Assembly (NCBI RefSeq): GCF_028583425.1
Contig: NC_072795.1
Coordinates: 66,726,001 to 66,790,000, forward strand
DNA from: Eublepharis macularius
Taxonomy: Eukaryota > Chordata > Lepidosauria > Squamata > Eublepharidae
Length of the DNA stretch: 64,000 bases
Direction of reading: 5' to 3'
The translations under genes were made by a program, and so were the position numbers. Within the stretch, counting starts at the first letter, position 1, and the number at the start of each line of letters is the position of its first letter. The notes under the pieces are model-generated. The model searched no databases. It saw nothing but the letters and a program-made list of their open reading frames with translations, and was not told the origin of the DNA. Shown piece by piece: positions 10,503 to 21,540 of this stretch.

Positions 10503-11870
10503 AGTCTTGTTGTTGTTATGTGCCATCAGATTGCCTCCGACCTATGAGGACCCTATAAATGAAAGACCTCCAAAACATCCTATCAGACTTGCTCAGATCC
10601 TGCAAACTGGAGGATGTGGCTTCTTTGATTGAGTCAAGCCATCTCATTTTAGGTCTTCCTCTTTTCCTACTGCCTTCCACTTTTCCTAGCATTATTGACT
10701 TTTCCAGAGAGTCTTATCTTCTCATGATGTGACCAAAGTACAATAGCCTCAGTTTTGTCATTTTAGCTTCTAGGGAGAATTCAGGCTTGATTTGATCTAG
10801 TATCCACTTTTTTGTCTTTCTGGCTGTCCATGGTATCTGCAAAACTCTCCTCCAGCATCACATTTCAAATTAATCCATTTTCTTCCTGTTAGTTTTCTTC
10901 ACTCTCCAACTTTCACATCCATATATAGTAATGGGGAATATCACAGTTTGGATTATCTTGATGTTGGTTCCCAGAGAGACATCTTTATTTTTAGGGATCT
11001 TCTCTAGCTCCTTCACAGCTGCTCTTCCAAGTCTCAATCTTCTTCTGATTTCTTCATTGTAGTCTCCCTTTTGGTTGAAGATTGAGCCAAGGAATAGAAA
11101 AACTTAGACAATTTCAATTTCCTCATTCTCAACTTTAAAATTGTGTGATTCCTCAGTAGTCATTACTTTTGTCTTCTTGATATTCAGTTGTAATCTTGCT
11201 TTAACGCTTTCTCCTTTAACTTTCATCAGTAGTTGTTTCAAGTCTTCACTATTTTCTGCCAGTAACGTGGTGTCTTCTGCATATCTCAAACTGTTCATGT
11301 TCCTTCTACCAGTTTTCACTCCACCTTCTTCTAGATCTAATTAATCTTTCTTTATGATATGCTCTGCATAGAGGTTGAACAGGTAGGGAGATAATATGAA
11401 TCCTTGTCTGACACCTTTGCCAACTGGAAACCATTCTGTTTCCCCATGTTCTGTCCTGCCAGTAGCCTCTTGTCCAGAGTGCAGGTTGCGCATCAAAACA
11501 ATCAGATGTTATGGCACCCCGATTTCTTTTATCAGCCTCCATAGCTTTTCATGATCCATATAGACAAAAGCTTAGCTGTAATCTATAAAATACAAGCCGA
11601 TGTTCTTCTGAAATTCCCTGATATGTTCCATTAGCCATCGTAAATTTGCAATGTGATCTCTGGTGCCTCTTCCTTTTCTGAATCCATCTTGAAATCTGGC
11701 ATTTCTTGTTCCATATATGGTAAGAGTTTTTGGTTTAGAATTTTGAGCATCACTTTGCTTGCATGGGAAATTAACATGATAGTTCAATAGTTGCTGCTCT
11801 CTTTGGCATCCCCTTTTTGGGGAATTATAATGTAGACTGAGCATTTCCAGTCTGTGGGCCATTGCTTTTT
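10503..11870 (-). mobile_element. BovB/RTE LINE, 3' portion with reverse-transcriptase remnants
   Basis: Minus-strand translations, in order, include an RT palm start ('GFRKGRGTRDHIANLRWLME'), 'GVRQGFILSPYLFNLYAEHI', the active-site region in altered form ('LRYAEDTTLLAEN', where the usual YADD is YAED), then 'GTNIKIIQTVIFPITIYGCE'. The 3' end ('ggcacataaca', 10503-10535) is the typical BovB terminus. There are several in-frame stops and frame changes, so it is dead. BovB is the known driver of Sauria-type SINE tails, two of which occur here. Confidence 0.8.
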
Positions 11871-12159
11871 TTTTAAATGTAAATTGGAGCCAAGCAATTA
11901 TGTTGTAATTATGTCCAACAGAGGTCTTGCAATCTGACTGTTGCTACATTGAATGTGGGTGGAGCCAGCCAGGGTTAAGGCCTAAGCTACTCAGTGTTGG
12001 CCATAGCCATAGGCATTTTAAGGCATTGTATAAATTCTTTTTTATATAAAATTTTATTTTTATAAATATAAGCAGAACAGAGAAAATAAAATAAAAATGA
12101 TAGCACAATTATAATTACATCAAAAGAAAAAGAAATGATAGAGTAAACATATAATAAAC

Positions 12160-12608
12160 AATATAAATAACTCAGGGTTTTTTATATCCAGTATATATCA
12201 ATCCTTGAATGTGTTTAGCATCTGTCAGAAAAGAAAGTATAGTCTCCAGTATTCAGATTTTTGATCCTCCAAGCATCTTCCAATTGTAACATTGCCACAT
12301 AATTAAACACATTTGGGGGGGGGGGTTGCCTTTGGTTTTTTTTCACCTATCATTTTTTTCGATCCATTACCCCATTCATATATCCAAAGATCACTACCTG
12401 CTTGAAAATCAAAAAAGGATTGGAAAACATTTTCATTAAAATTTTCTCTTGCATTGTTTGACGCATATATTGTTGCTACTGTGTAAATCTTGCCTTCCAG
12501 GAGCCTGATTTTCAAAGTCATATATCTTCCGTCAGAGTCTCTTAATTCTTCGGTAGCATTTCTTTGTAAATTGTTTATATAAACTGCAACTCCTTTTAAA
12601 AATCATAA
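12160..12608 (-). mobile_element. L1-type LINE fragment (endonuclease part)
   Basis: The minus strand encodes 'KGVAVYINN', 'GKIYTVATIYASNN', 'FFDFQAGSDLWI' and 'QLEDAWRIKNLNTGDYTFFS'. These resemble the L1 ORF2 apurinic endonuclease, where an 'IYAPN' phrase precedes the 'GGDFN' region and a 'D.WR..' phrase follows. Only a partial endonuclease is left. A poly-G run at 12313-12324 interrupts it. Confidence 0.55.
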
Positions 12609-12754
12609 ATTCTTAATTAACACAGAAATACGTAAGGGCAAAAAACAGGAACAAAGCCCCAAAGAATCATGGAAATTGTAATATAAATAAGAGGGGTGGA
12701 CAGTCCTGTGCTTCATCTGCCATTATAACTGAGTTCTTCATATGAGTTTGTCAT

Positions 12755-12915
12755 TGCTTGCCCCCCTGGCCAAATTCAAGGGGGCTTGAGCCCCTCAGCC
12801 CCCATGTAGTTCACTGGTTGCCCGGGGGGCTCAGCCCCCCCCTGGCCAAATCCGGGGGGGCTCGAGCCCCTCAGCCCCCCTGTAGTTTACACCTATGCCT
12901 GGGGGGGGTGGAAAA
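12755..12915. repeat. Two-unit GC-rich tandem repeat
   Basis: Two copies of a unit containing 'cctggccaaat', 'gggggcttgagcccctcagc' and 'ccctgtagtt' lie at about 12762-12827 and 12838-12897. Each unit holds a small inverted repeat (GGGGCT...AGCCCC). No coding function is seen. Confidence 0.5.
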
Positions 12916-12979
12916 GAGAGGGGGGGAGCAGAAAACACTAGCAACACTATCCTCTAGCCAAAGATGATGACCCATTTAT

Positions 12980-14880
12980 TGTGTTGCAGTGACGTAGATG
13001 GGATATTGTACATTGATAACAGAAAGGTCATTCATATGTTGACTACAGAGTATAAGGGCTTAAGTACCATATAACAGGTAAAATTCATTTGATGATCATG
13101 CAGATAAGATCTGTATCTCTGCACTAGCAGGAGTGCAAAGAAATGTGACCTGAATCAGAGAGGAATGAAGTACACCAATGGTGTATAATTAGTATCTTCT
13201 CTCACTTGATCTTAGTTATTACTAAAAGTATGCTGAAAGTATGGTGCGTCACTAGTAGTAATGACAGTCTTACATGGCCAAATATCACTGGTGATGCTTT
13301 GCAACATCTGTGTTATTTAGCTGTGTATATAAGACCTTTAAACACCACCAGTGAAAAGTACAATTTTCATGCTGAGGATTATCATAATTGTGGAGTAATG
13401 AGAACCATACAGATCTGCATTTGCAGAACACTCTACGAAGACGATCTGCTGAAAGAAAATGTGGAACAAAGACACATTTTAAAATTTCCTCAACAGTTTA
13501 TATAGTGGCTTTATATCGAAATGTGACAATTGATAAACATAAGATCTGTTACAGGTTTTTAATGGCAATCTTTTGCCACTGTAAAAAAATAGATTTTTAA
13601 AAATTCACCAGGCATTGTAATTTTTAAAACTCATGAAGAAACAGATGTTAGGCATTTAAAGGGATTCCTCCCCCCTACACATACATTTCCTCCCTTTTTT
13701 TTTGTAAAGAGTTGTTCTTACTTTTGAAGAAATGAAAACACATTCAGCTGTTCAGGGAAATTTCCCCAAAAGAGACTAGTGGAGGGTTTCATTACAGTCA
13801 ATCTGTTTTGGTTTATTGGGATTACGGAAGAATGGAATACAGTAAAAGCAAGCAAATAAAATAGCTCTCTAGTCTCTCAGATCCAAGCTTATAGAATTGC
13901 CCACAGAAGAAGAATCCTTTCTGCAAACATGTCAGATACAGGCACTGATGCAGCAACAGTCTTATCCCAGGTGTTCAAAGAGAAATACAGTTGAGACAGT
14001 GGTTAAATGACGTCAGATATAATCAATAAGAAACAATCAGAGACGCCAGAGAAACATTTGGTCCAGCTCCAAAGCTGACCATGTTGAAAATCCAGTATTT
14101 GGGTTCATACGCATAAGCATATCAGCTGGTTCAGCTCAGCAACCAAAACAACCACTTCATGAGTCAGCAAGCTGTCTCGTAGAGGATTTCACTTTGGGAG
14201 CACATAAGGTTACAAAAGAGCTTTGGGTGGTTTATATAAAATCAAATGCAATCAAGAAATATGACTCAAAGGAAGAGAATAACTGGGGCTAGGAAATTCT
14301 ATTCCTGACTGTTGTAATGAATAAGCACAACTCCAAGGACACAGAATACAGGAAAGACAAGAACACTTGTACAAGTAAGTAATGTAATCATTACGCACAC
14401 CTCACATCATTGAGGGTTGAGAAGTTCCAAGAGCGGTAGTTATCCAAGACCTAAGTGTGGCTTCAGCCTTCCATCCTGTGCAGTCTTCCAAAAATGAAAT
14501 GGTCCTGGGAGTTTCTATTCAGCCTATCAAGTAAACCCATGTACACATGGGATTCCCCAGTGAGCCAAATACTGCCCAAGAATCGTTTCAGGTCAGGAAA
14601 ATAATGCACAGCACAATCTGAATTAGACACTGTATGTCTGGGAATTGAGGAGAACTCCCAACTCATAGAGACTCTGACCCAATGTGTACTCCATAATATG
14701 TAAAGAGGCCCAATGTGTGCTGGGCATCTTCATTTTTTAAAAAAATATCAAAAGATTGGAAGCTGGAAAAGGAAATGTCCAAAAAGTGTTAAAGAAATGG
14801 TGGTGCATAGTTGTGAGGCTGGGGAGAAATGGTAGGCTTGTTAGTGTCTGACATTGTCATTCTTTTTTCTTTTTAAAAGG
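12980..14880. other. Non-genic stretch, nothing recognised
   Basis: AT-rich DNA without an identifiable exon or transposon. Confidence 0.4.
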
Positions 14881-14981
14881 TAAAGTGAACAATGTATTGT
14901 CGAAGGCTTTCACGGCCGGAGAACGATGGTTGTTGGGGGTTTTCCGGGCTGTATTGCCGTGGTCTTGGCATTGTAGTTCCT

Positions 14982-15016
14982 GACGTTTCGCCAGCAGCTG
15001 TGGCTGGCATCTTCAG
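14982..15016 (-). ncRNA. Hammerhead-ribozyme-like motif (family A), left arm of palindrome
   Basis: This is the exact reverse complement of the motif at 15137-15171, with the same boxes and helices. On any one transcript across both arms, one copy would be sense and the other its complement, so the two would pair with each other instead of folding separately. Confidence 0.55.
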
Positions 15017-15136
15017 AGGTGTAGCACCAAAAGACAGAGATCTCTCAGTGTCACAGTGTGGAAAAGATGTAGGTCATGACCTACATCTTTTCCACACTGT
15101 GACACTGAGAGATCTCTGTCTTTTGGTGCTACACCT

Positions 15137-15171
15137 CTGAAGATGCCAGCCACAGCTGCTGGCGAAACGTC
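15137..15171 (+). ncRNA. Hammerhead-ribozyme-like motif (family A), right arm of palindrome
   Basis: CTGAAGA at 15137-15143; helix II GCCAGC (15145-15150) pairs perfectly with GCTGGC (15158-15163) around a 7-base loop; GAAA at 15164-15167; C15168-G15169 form a one-pair helix III; the cleavage triplet is GTC 15169-15171. CCT (15134-15136) and AGG (15172-15174) can form helix I, and TTGG (15123-15126) with CCAA (15184-15187) extends it beyond an internal loop. The unpaired T15144 is extra relative to the minimal consensus. Confidence 0.6.
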
Positions 15172-15639
15172 AGGAACTACAATGCCAAGACCACGGCAAT
15201 ACAGCCCGGAAAACCCCCAACAACCATCGTAAAGTGAACACTTCTGAACTCAGGTGTCCAAAGAGGATGTACTCAGCTCCTAAAGAAGAAAAATAGCAAT
15301 AACAAGAATAAAAATGTTTCTAAACTTAACAAAATGGTGCAGGTATTGAGAATGAGATCACAAGCACTATCCAATAGGTGCTCATGGTGTACATAATCAT
15401 TTTCAACATGGCAATTGCAAGAGCAATGGATGCACTAGCATGAGAACAAATTGCATTTCCTCGGTGTCAACATATTGTAGCTTGAATGCTTGAGAACTTT
15501 TGTATCCACCACCTGTGAGAAAAATTCAGAATCCATTGAAACAAATAAGTAATAATTCAGCATTTATAGTGCTAAGAACTATTTTAGAGGCCCTGAGGCT
15601 TCAAATAGACACTGATGGGCCCTGGAGTGTGTCTGCGCT

Positions 15640-15815
15640 CTACAGCGGCCCGAATTGGGCCACTGCGGCACAAATGAGCATGCTGAGCCGCCCAGGAGAG
15701 TCCCCTGGGAGGTGCATTCCCCTGCCTTTCCCCCCACTGGCCAGGTAAGCGGAGGCAGAAGTAGAAGGTGGGAGAGGGGATCCCCCACCCCGGGGGGGGG
15801 GGGACCAGCAACACT
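15640..15815. repeat. GC-rich dispersed repeat fragment
   Basis: It shares 'tgggccactg(c/t)gg', 'cccctgcctttgcccc'-like and 'cttacctcgcc'-like phrases with the intronic repeat at 45110-45435, and ends in a poly-G run (about 15791-15803). Family unknown. The short open frames here are not genes. Confidence 0.45.
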
Positions 15816-16866
15816 AAATCCTTCCTAGAAATTTGGCACAGCCACTTAGTTTTTCCTGTTTTTCTCCAGAGAATGTCTTAGGGACAGTTTTGCTGTCCTT
15901 CCTTTGCCTTACTGATCCTCAAGACATCTTGAATATTGCATCACACTTGCATTTTCTTGAAATATATGCCTTAAGGTTGAGAAACTGGTGCCTCCGGAAA
16001 TTAGCAATTTTCTGTTCACCTGTTTAATTATATATCAGCCTGAAACTACCAGACAAATCCATGCAAATATTAATTTCACGTGATTAATTAAACACACTAC
16101 CTCACCCACACGTGGCCTTATGGGGGTGAATACTATGACTTGGAATGTCCAAACTTAGATGAGTTAGTAAAGCTCTGCCAGCAACTTCCCAGATGAATAA
16201 AATCTTCTTAATGCTATATTTCTATTAGTCTTGATCCAGCACTGCTGCAGAAGAGGCTGTCAGGCCTGCTATCCACAGTAATGCCATATTGTTTTCTGAT
16301 GCTCTCTCATTCTGTAGTTTTCCAGTGTTATTTGCCTACAGGTTCACAGAGAGCCAGCTGTGTTCCCAGGAAGGCCTTATCTACCTGGTCTAGACATTGA
16401 CCTTGGAGGAGCTTCCCTCGCCTTCCCAGGCATCTACTGTAGCTGGGCAATGGGGGGGGGGGAGAGTGGAAGGAAGTTCTGATATATTGCAACTTGTAAC
16501 TAACATGTCATTCTCAACAAAGCTTCATGGTCAGCCAGAAGCTTTCATGCCTTTGGATTAATTATGGACACCTGTACTATGAATATAATCTCTCAATAAA
16601 GAACCTTTTGAATCAAGAGACCTTGGATTTCTTGCAGCAAGGGGTGGGAGATGAAATCAGAGTAACTGGAATTCCATAAACTGACAGAGGCATTCGTCTT
16701 GCAGATATTTGCCACTTTTTTGTAAGCACTAGAAATGAAAATGTAGCATTGAGGACTACAGTCAGGCATCCTCTCATACGGAGAGATGCCGTTCCAGACT
16801 ATTTGGAAAATTTGGCTAGAGTAAGGTGCTGCAGCTGTTAACATTGCATGCTGCTGTGCTCACAAT
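15816..16866. other. Non-genic stretch, nothing recognised
   Basis: No exon, RNA gene or assignable repeat. A poly-G run lies near 16453-16462. Confidence 0.4.
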
Positions 16867-17230
16867 TAGAGATGAGCACGAACCGGAAAAAAAAATAACC
16901 ATGCGGTTCATGCCCACGAACTTTCACAAACCTGCTTCTGTTTCGCAAACTGGTTCATTTGGTTTGTGAAAACGTCACATCCAGGTCAGAAAATCATCAC
17001 TTCCAGGCCAGCAGAAGGTCTGCAGGAAGTCCATCCCCTGTTGCCTAGGAAACAGATTGATTGGCACCAGGCTATCTGCAGTCACGAACCAAAAAACGAA
17101 CCAAACAAACCAGCCTAAACTTCATGGCAGTTCGTCAGAAATGGGATCTGATGAACCGCGGTTCATGAACCACGAACTAGCCTGGTTCATGCTCAATTTT
17201 GGTTCGTATTTCGGTTCATGCCCATCTCTA
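16867..17230. mobile_element. Complete non-autonomous hAT element (364 bp) with 8-bp TSD
   Basis: The termini are inverted repeats ('tagagatgagcacgaaccg' at the left; the right end reads the same way on the opposite strand, 'tagagatgggcatgaaccg'). The element is flanked by identical 8-bp duplications 'ctcacaat' (16859-16866, 17231-17238). Terminus and TSD length are diagnostic of hAT. The interior contains 'gttgcctagg', 'gattggc(a)ccagg' and many 'gaacc' words, shared with the larger relative at 30237-31263. It has no coding capacity. Confidence 0.9.
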
Positions 17231-17929
17231 CTCACAATACCCCTGTATTCTTCTACATTGGCTTCCAAATTGTTTTGGGGTGGTTTTGACCTTTGTCATT
17301 CTACATGGTCTAGACCTAGAGTATGAAGAACCAATTCCTCCAGTATGAACCTGTCCATTCACTAAGATGTACAATGGAGGCCCTTCTCCAGGGACCCCTC
17401 TCTTTAGAAGTAAAGTGGGCAGTAACTGCAGAGGTTCAGCCAGCACCTTCTCTGCTTATGCTTGTCAGTTGCATTCAGCTTTTCACTGAGCTGCTGTTTG
17501 TAGTGTTATCCTGGGTTTAAGATTGCTTTAGCTAACGGCCCTTTTGTAGATGTTTTAATCTGCTGCTTACATTATTTTCATTTTATTTTTCATTTACATT
17601 CGGACTACTGTTCTACACTTTGATATCATGTTGTTTTAGTGTAATTTGGGGGGTTAATTATTTTTGTGCAATTTTGATAAATTATATTTTTAAATTCATT
17701 TTCGTAATCCACTGGGAATTGTATGGGAAAGTGAAAAATTCCCATGTTTGAGCTGTACTGTTTATTGTATATCAGTGTGTCCGGATAGGCTTTCAAGCAC
17801 CAGCTTGTTAAACGAATGTGTATGATCTCTTTACAAAAACGATGTGGCTGCAATCCTTTGTGTATCTACTCTGGAATAAGTCTTGAATTCAATTAGGCTT
17901 ACTTCTAAGTAAACCTGTGTGGGATAGAA

Positions 17930-18520
17930 TGCTCTAATGGCTGCCACGGGTTTATCCTCATGGCTGCTGACACCATTTTTAACAGATTTGTAGTATTTGA
18001 ATACAGAGTCACAAGACCCCATCCAGAACAGGAGGGGAGGCAGGCAGCCCTAGGTGTGCAGGCTAGCTGGCCGGCCAGCTTGCCCAGTAGTGTGGCCTTG
18101 CTGCCTTGCTCCAGGTTGTTGAGGGGAGGAGAGGGATTGACCCTCAGTCCTTTGCCTGGCTGCTGCTTCCTCTGCTGGTTGTTCATCTGGCTCCCCCTTC
18201 CCTTCACACTCCAGCTGGTGGGGGACAGCCAGTTGTGCACTCCTGCTCTTTTCCTCCTGTTCTCACCTTTCACAGGAGAAAGGCTGTGACCTGGCCAGTA
18301 GTCTGCATAGCCCAGTGCAGCCATCTTTGTCCTGCTTTCACATGGCTTTATTGGCTGAGTCACCTCCAGGCAAGCTGGCCAGCCAGAAAGCCCACATACC
18401 TACAGATTCCTTGCTTTGTGCCTATTCTTGATGGGGCCTTAAGGCTCTGTGTTAAAAAACTGCAGATCAATTAAAAATGGTGTTAGTGGTCATGAGGATA
18501 AACCCATGGCAACTGTCACA
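17930..18520. mobile_element. Foldback MITE with ~100-bp inverted arms
   Basis: The left arm (about 17942-18040: 'gggtttatcctcatggctgc', 'gacaccattttta', 'ccccatcc') is a diverged inverted copy of the right arm (about 18420-18512: 'gatggggcc', 'taaaaatggtgttagtgg', 'catgaggataaaccc'). The interior is GC-rich with GGCC/CCAGC words. A second member is at 34687-35092. The proline/leucine-rich frames inside are not genes. Confidence 0.65.
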
Positions 18521-19276
18521 TCTAGCTGTGCCTTTAAACAGTTGATATGCAGCTTACATCCTATGCACCTTCCTACCCCTTGTAAAAAGAATTATCAACA
18601 CATTAATATTTTGTTAATCTTTGATGAACCTGGTTTGTAATAACTGGCAATTAGATAATTACACTGAAATAGATTAATAGATTGTGAAATCTCAAAGGAG
18701 ACCCTCTAAAGATTCTGAAGCAGTTTTTCTTAAGTTTGAGAGAAGTTCTAGTTTAATAAACAAAAGCTGTGAGAGGCATCTTAAACATACTTAAATCAAA
18801 TTTGAGAATATTAAATATTACAGAAATAACACCCTACCCAAAACAGCTTCAGACTCAGGGCCCTTTATTGTGTCAGGTCTTCCATTGTCATGGAAAATGT
18901 GGGTCATATTGAATTGTTGGGTTGACATTGGCAGAGTACAGCCATCTTTAAGCCAGCTGCATGGCTTGAACAGTGGCAGGCCATTCAGGAATTCGGGGTA
19001 CTTAGTTTTTATAAGCCCCTTTAACAAACCTGTGTATGTATAAATCTACAACTGAAGCTTTAGCTGGTCCATTGCACAGATTTTAGCCTGCAACTCTATT
19101 TTGAATTTTATCTACCACTGCCTGTTATATTTTTGCCTCAGTCAGTTCTACCTGAAATGTTATATAGTTTGATATCTTTACTTTTATTGAATACCAAACC
19201 TCTTTGCAAATGCTTAGTTCTACTTTTGCAAGTTACTTAGAACTCATGAGATGAACCTGGGGGCCCTTATCATCCT

Positions 19277-19457
19277 GGGCTGTTTTCATGTCTCGGCGTA
19301 GCACTAAACTCACAGAACAAGGGAGTCTTCATGGCGTGATTTCTGATGTCATCGCGCCACGAACACGGAATCATGGTGCAATGACATCAGAAATTGCGTC
19401 ATGAAGATGCCCTCATTCCGTGAGTTTAGCGCTATACCGAGATGTGTGAAAATGGTC
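19277..19457. mobile_element. Palindromic MITE, copy 1
   Basis: The two halves are inverted copies: 'gctgttttcatgtctcgg' at the left answers 'ccgagatgtgtgaaaatggt' at the right, and internal 'tcatggcgtgatttctgatg' answers 'catcagaaattgcgtcatga'. A second copy of the family lies 0.85 kb away at 20312-20517. No open frame of note. Confidence 0.75.
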
Positions 19458-19675
19458 CTGGAGGTCCGCTGAGCTTGGCAAGTTATGTGATTTGTTTTCA
19501 TACAATGTATTGGTTAGATGTGGGTAGGATGAGAGGAGCCCCCACTTGGAATCATTATCTGGGGACCCATGATGGCTCTTGGCAGTCCTACTTGTATGTA
19601 AAGTAAGACTTTCATTACCATTGCCAAGTACCCTGAGGAAGATCCTCTGCTCTTTTAATAGGGATATAAACTCTG

Positions 19676-19868
19676 GATTAGGAAATCCCTGGAGATTTGA
19701 GGGGGTGGAGCCTGAAGAGGGCACAGTTTGTGATGGGGAGGGACATCAGCAGGGTATAATGCCAGAGTTCATCCTCTAAACTTCTCCAGGGGAACTGATC
19801 TCTGTCATCTGGAGAACTGTTGTAATTCTGAGAGATCTTCAGCCACCACCTGGAGGTTGGCAAGCTTA
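19676..19868 (+). mobile_element. Near-complete 'gttgccaact...' MITE
   Basis: It contains 'ccctggagatttgaggg', 'gtggagcctgaagagggc', 'ggggaactgatctctgtc', and ends 'cacctggaggttggcaa'. The ends mirror each other ('ggaaatccctgg'/'cctggaggttggca'). Partial relatives lie at 5478, 8127, 33092 and 34283. Confidence 0.6.
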
Positions 19869-20311
19869 TCTCTTAAACAAGTCCATTTGTTCACTTTGGA
19901 TGCCTCATATGCGTACAACTCCCTCTCAGAAATGTACACAATGTCCCTTGCTTGTCTGCTTTCCAACCCACCTCTTCTGTGAAACCTCAGGCCTAGCAGC
20001 TATTGAAAGTAAACCCAAATGTACTCCATTTATACATTTTAACTTATCCTTAACTCTATCTATCTTTCCTCCCCTTCCCTGGAGAAATTTAAACTGTGAA
20101 CTCCTAAGGTTTCTAAAACACCATGTACATTGATGGTGCTGTAGTGTATATATTAATAATAAGAAAAATTCAGAAAGGGAAGGAAGGCCATCTAGACAAA
20201 TTCCCTGTCCTCAGGCAAAAATTCTGAAACTTTAAAAAACATCCTTGACAAGTATTTGTAGGTCTCACCATCTCCCTGAACTGTATGTTCCATGCTGAAC
20301 TGCCTTGATAA

Positions 20312-20517
20312 GGGCTGTTTTCACATGTTGTTAATGTCATGGAACATCGCGCAACACTCACAGAACACTAGCATCTTTATGGCGTGATTTCTGACATCAT
20401 CACGCCATGAAAATGGAATCTTAACGGGGTGACGTCAGAAATCGAGCCATGAAGACGCCATTGTTCCGTGAGTGATGTGCGATGTTGCGCAACATTAATG
20501 ACGTGTGAAAACGGTCA
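20312..20517. mobile_element. Palindromic MITE, copy 2
   Basis: It starts 'gggctgttttcacatgttgt' and ends with the inverted match 'gacgtgtgaaaacggtc'. Inner arms 'tggcgtgatttctgacatca' and 'tgacgtcagaaatcgagcca' pair. Same family as 19277-19457, with arms differing by several substitutions. Confidence 0.75.
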
Positions 20518-21035
20518 GGGAGGGAATTTCCTCCCTAATGTTGTGCTTTAAAATTACGAAGAACTCTCACAGTCTAAGGGCAGCTTGGTAATGGAATGAG
20601 CTGCCTAATTAAACAAATTAAATGTCACCAAAGACCAATTACAAGTCAGTTAAATAAGAGCCAAACAATAGATTTTTATTGGCCTTTTATATTGTAAGAG
20701 TAAAGAGCTGGGCTACAGGGCCACACATCCAAAAGGGGTGGAGAGAAGGAGGCTGGGATCAAATCATAACTCAGCTCTGAGGGTCAATGAATAGTGTTGG
20801 TAAGTCACTGGCTTGGTTCATATATAATAGCCAGACCATGGGCTGGGCGCTCATGCTCAAACCAAGAGCTTCCATATTCCCTCCCTCTCCTCACCCACTT
20901 GGGTTCTCGCTCTCTCTCCCTTTCTCACTAAACCATACTTTGCTGATATACATGCAGCCCCATCATTTGCTAATCAACCACAGGGAAAGAGGGGAAAGAG
21001 ACAAAGCCTGTAGCACATTCCTAACTGAGATCATT
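20518..21035. other. Non-genic stretch, nothing recognised
   Basis: No exon or repeat that I can name. Confidence 0.35.
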
Positions 21036-21540
21036 ATATTGTCAAAGGCTTTCATGGCCGGAAAACGATGGTGGTTGTGGATTTTCTGGACTGTATAACC
21101 GTGGTCTTGGCATTGTAGTTCCTGACATTCCTTTGATATATGGCAAAAACACTTTTCCTGTGGGAGACTGTTTTTCCTTAGTTGTTTGATTTATCCTTGG
21201 TTTAATCGCTCTTCTGATTTCATTTCTGGAGTAGCCATTTGCTTGAAGTGCGTGGTTTAGATGATTAGTTTCCTCGTTGAGAAAGTGTGGTTCACATATC
21301 CGTCTTGCACGGTCTACTAATGTTTTTATTATGCCTCTTTTCTGTTGAGGGTGGTGATTGGAGTTTTTGTGTAAGTACTGATCCGTGTGAGTTGGTTTCC
21401 TGTAGACCTTGTGATTTAACTGAAAGTTTGCTTTGTGGATGACCAAGGTATCTAGAAATGGAAATTTGCCCTCGATTTCTTTCTCCATGGTGAATTGTAT
21501 GTTCAGGTGGATACAATTCATGGTGAATTGTATGTTCAGA
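21036..21540 (-). mobile_element. Penelope-like element, RT C-terminal part fused to its terminal sequence
   Basis: The minus strand encodes 'MEKEIEGKFPFLDTLV', 'YRKPTHTDQYLH', 'SNHHPQQKRGIIKTLVDRA' and 'GYSRNEIRRAIK', the conserved C-terminal stretch of PLE reverse transcriptases. At 'PYIKG' (about 21129-21146) the reading jumps straight to the PLE terminal sequence ('gtcaggaactacaatgcc' to 'gaaagcctttgacaatata'), skipping the GIY-YIG region. A 31-bp tandem duplication ('ctgaacatacaattcaccatg' phrase) precedes the 'MEKEIEG' start. This is a fragment of a retroelement, not a host gene. Confidence 0.8.

Larger units (their letters stand above)
14891..15228. mobile_element. Inverted-dimer insertion of PLE ends, perfect palindrome
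   Basis: Two PLE end fragments are joined head to head. Positions 14923-15230 form a perfect palindrome (154-bp arms, centre between 15076 and 15077) with no mismatch in my base-by-base reading. The insertion is bounded by identical 11-bp direct repeats 'gtaaagtgaac' (14880-14890 and 15229-15239), the expected target duplication. The left arm extends 32 bp further, into the PLE terminal sequence 'tattgtcgaaggctttcacg'. Each arm carries one hammerhead-like motif, in opposite orientations. Confidence 0.85.

Noticed and set aside
17960-18474. Long leucine/proline-rich open frames as a possible membrane protein
   Set aside because: They lie inside a foldback MITE and overlap an equally long frame on the other strand. 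No splice signals or homology recognised.
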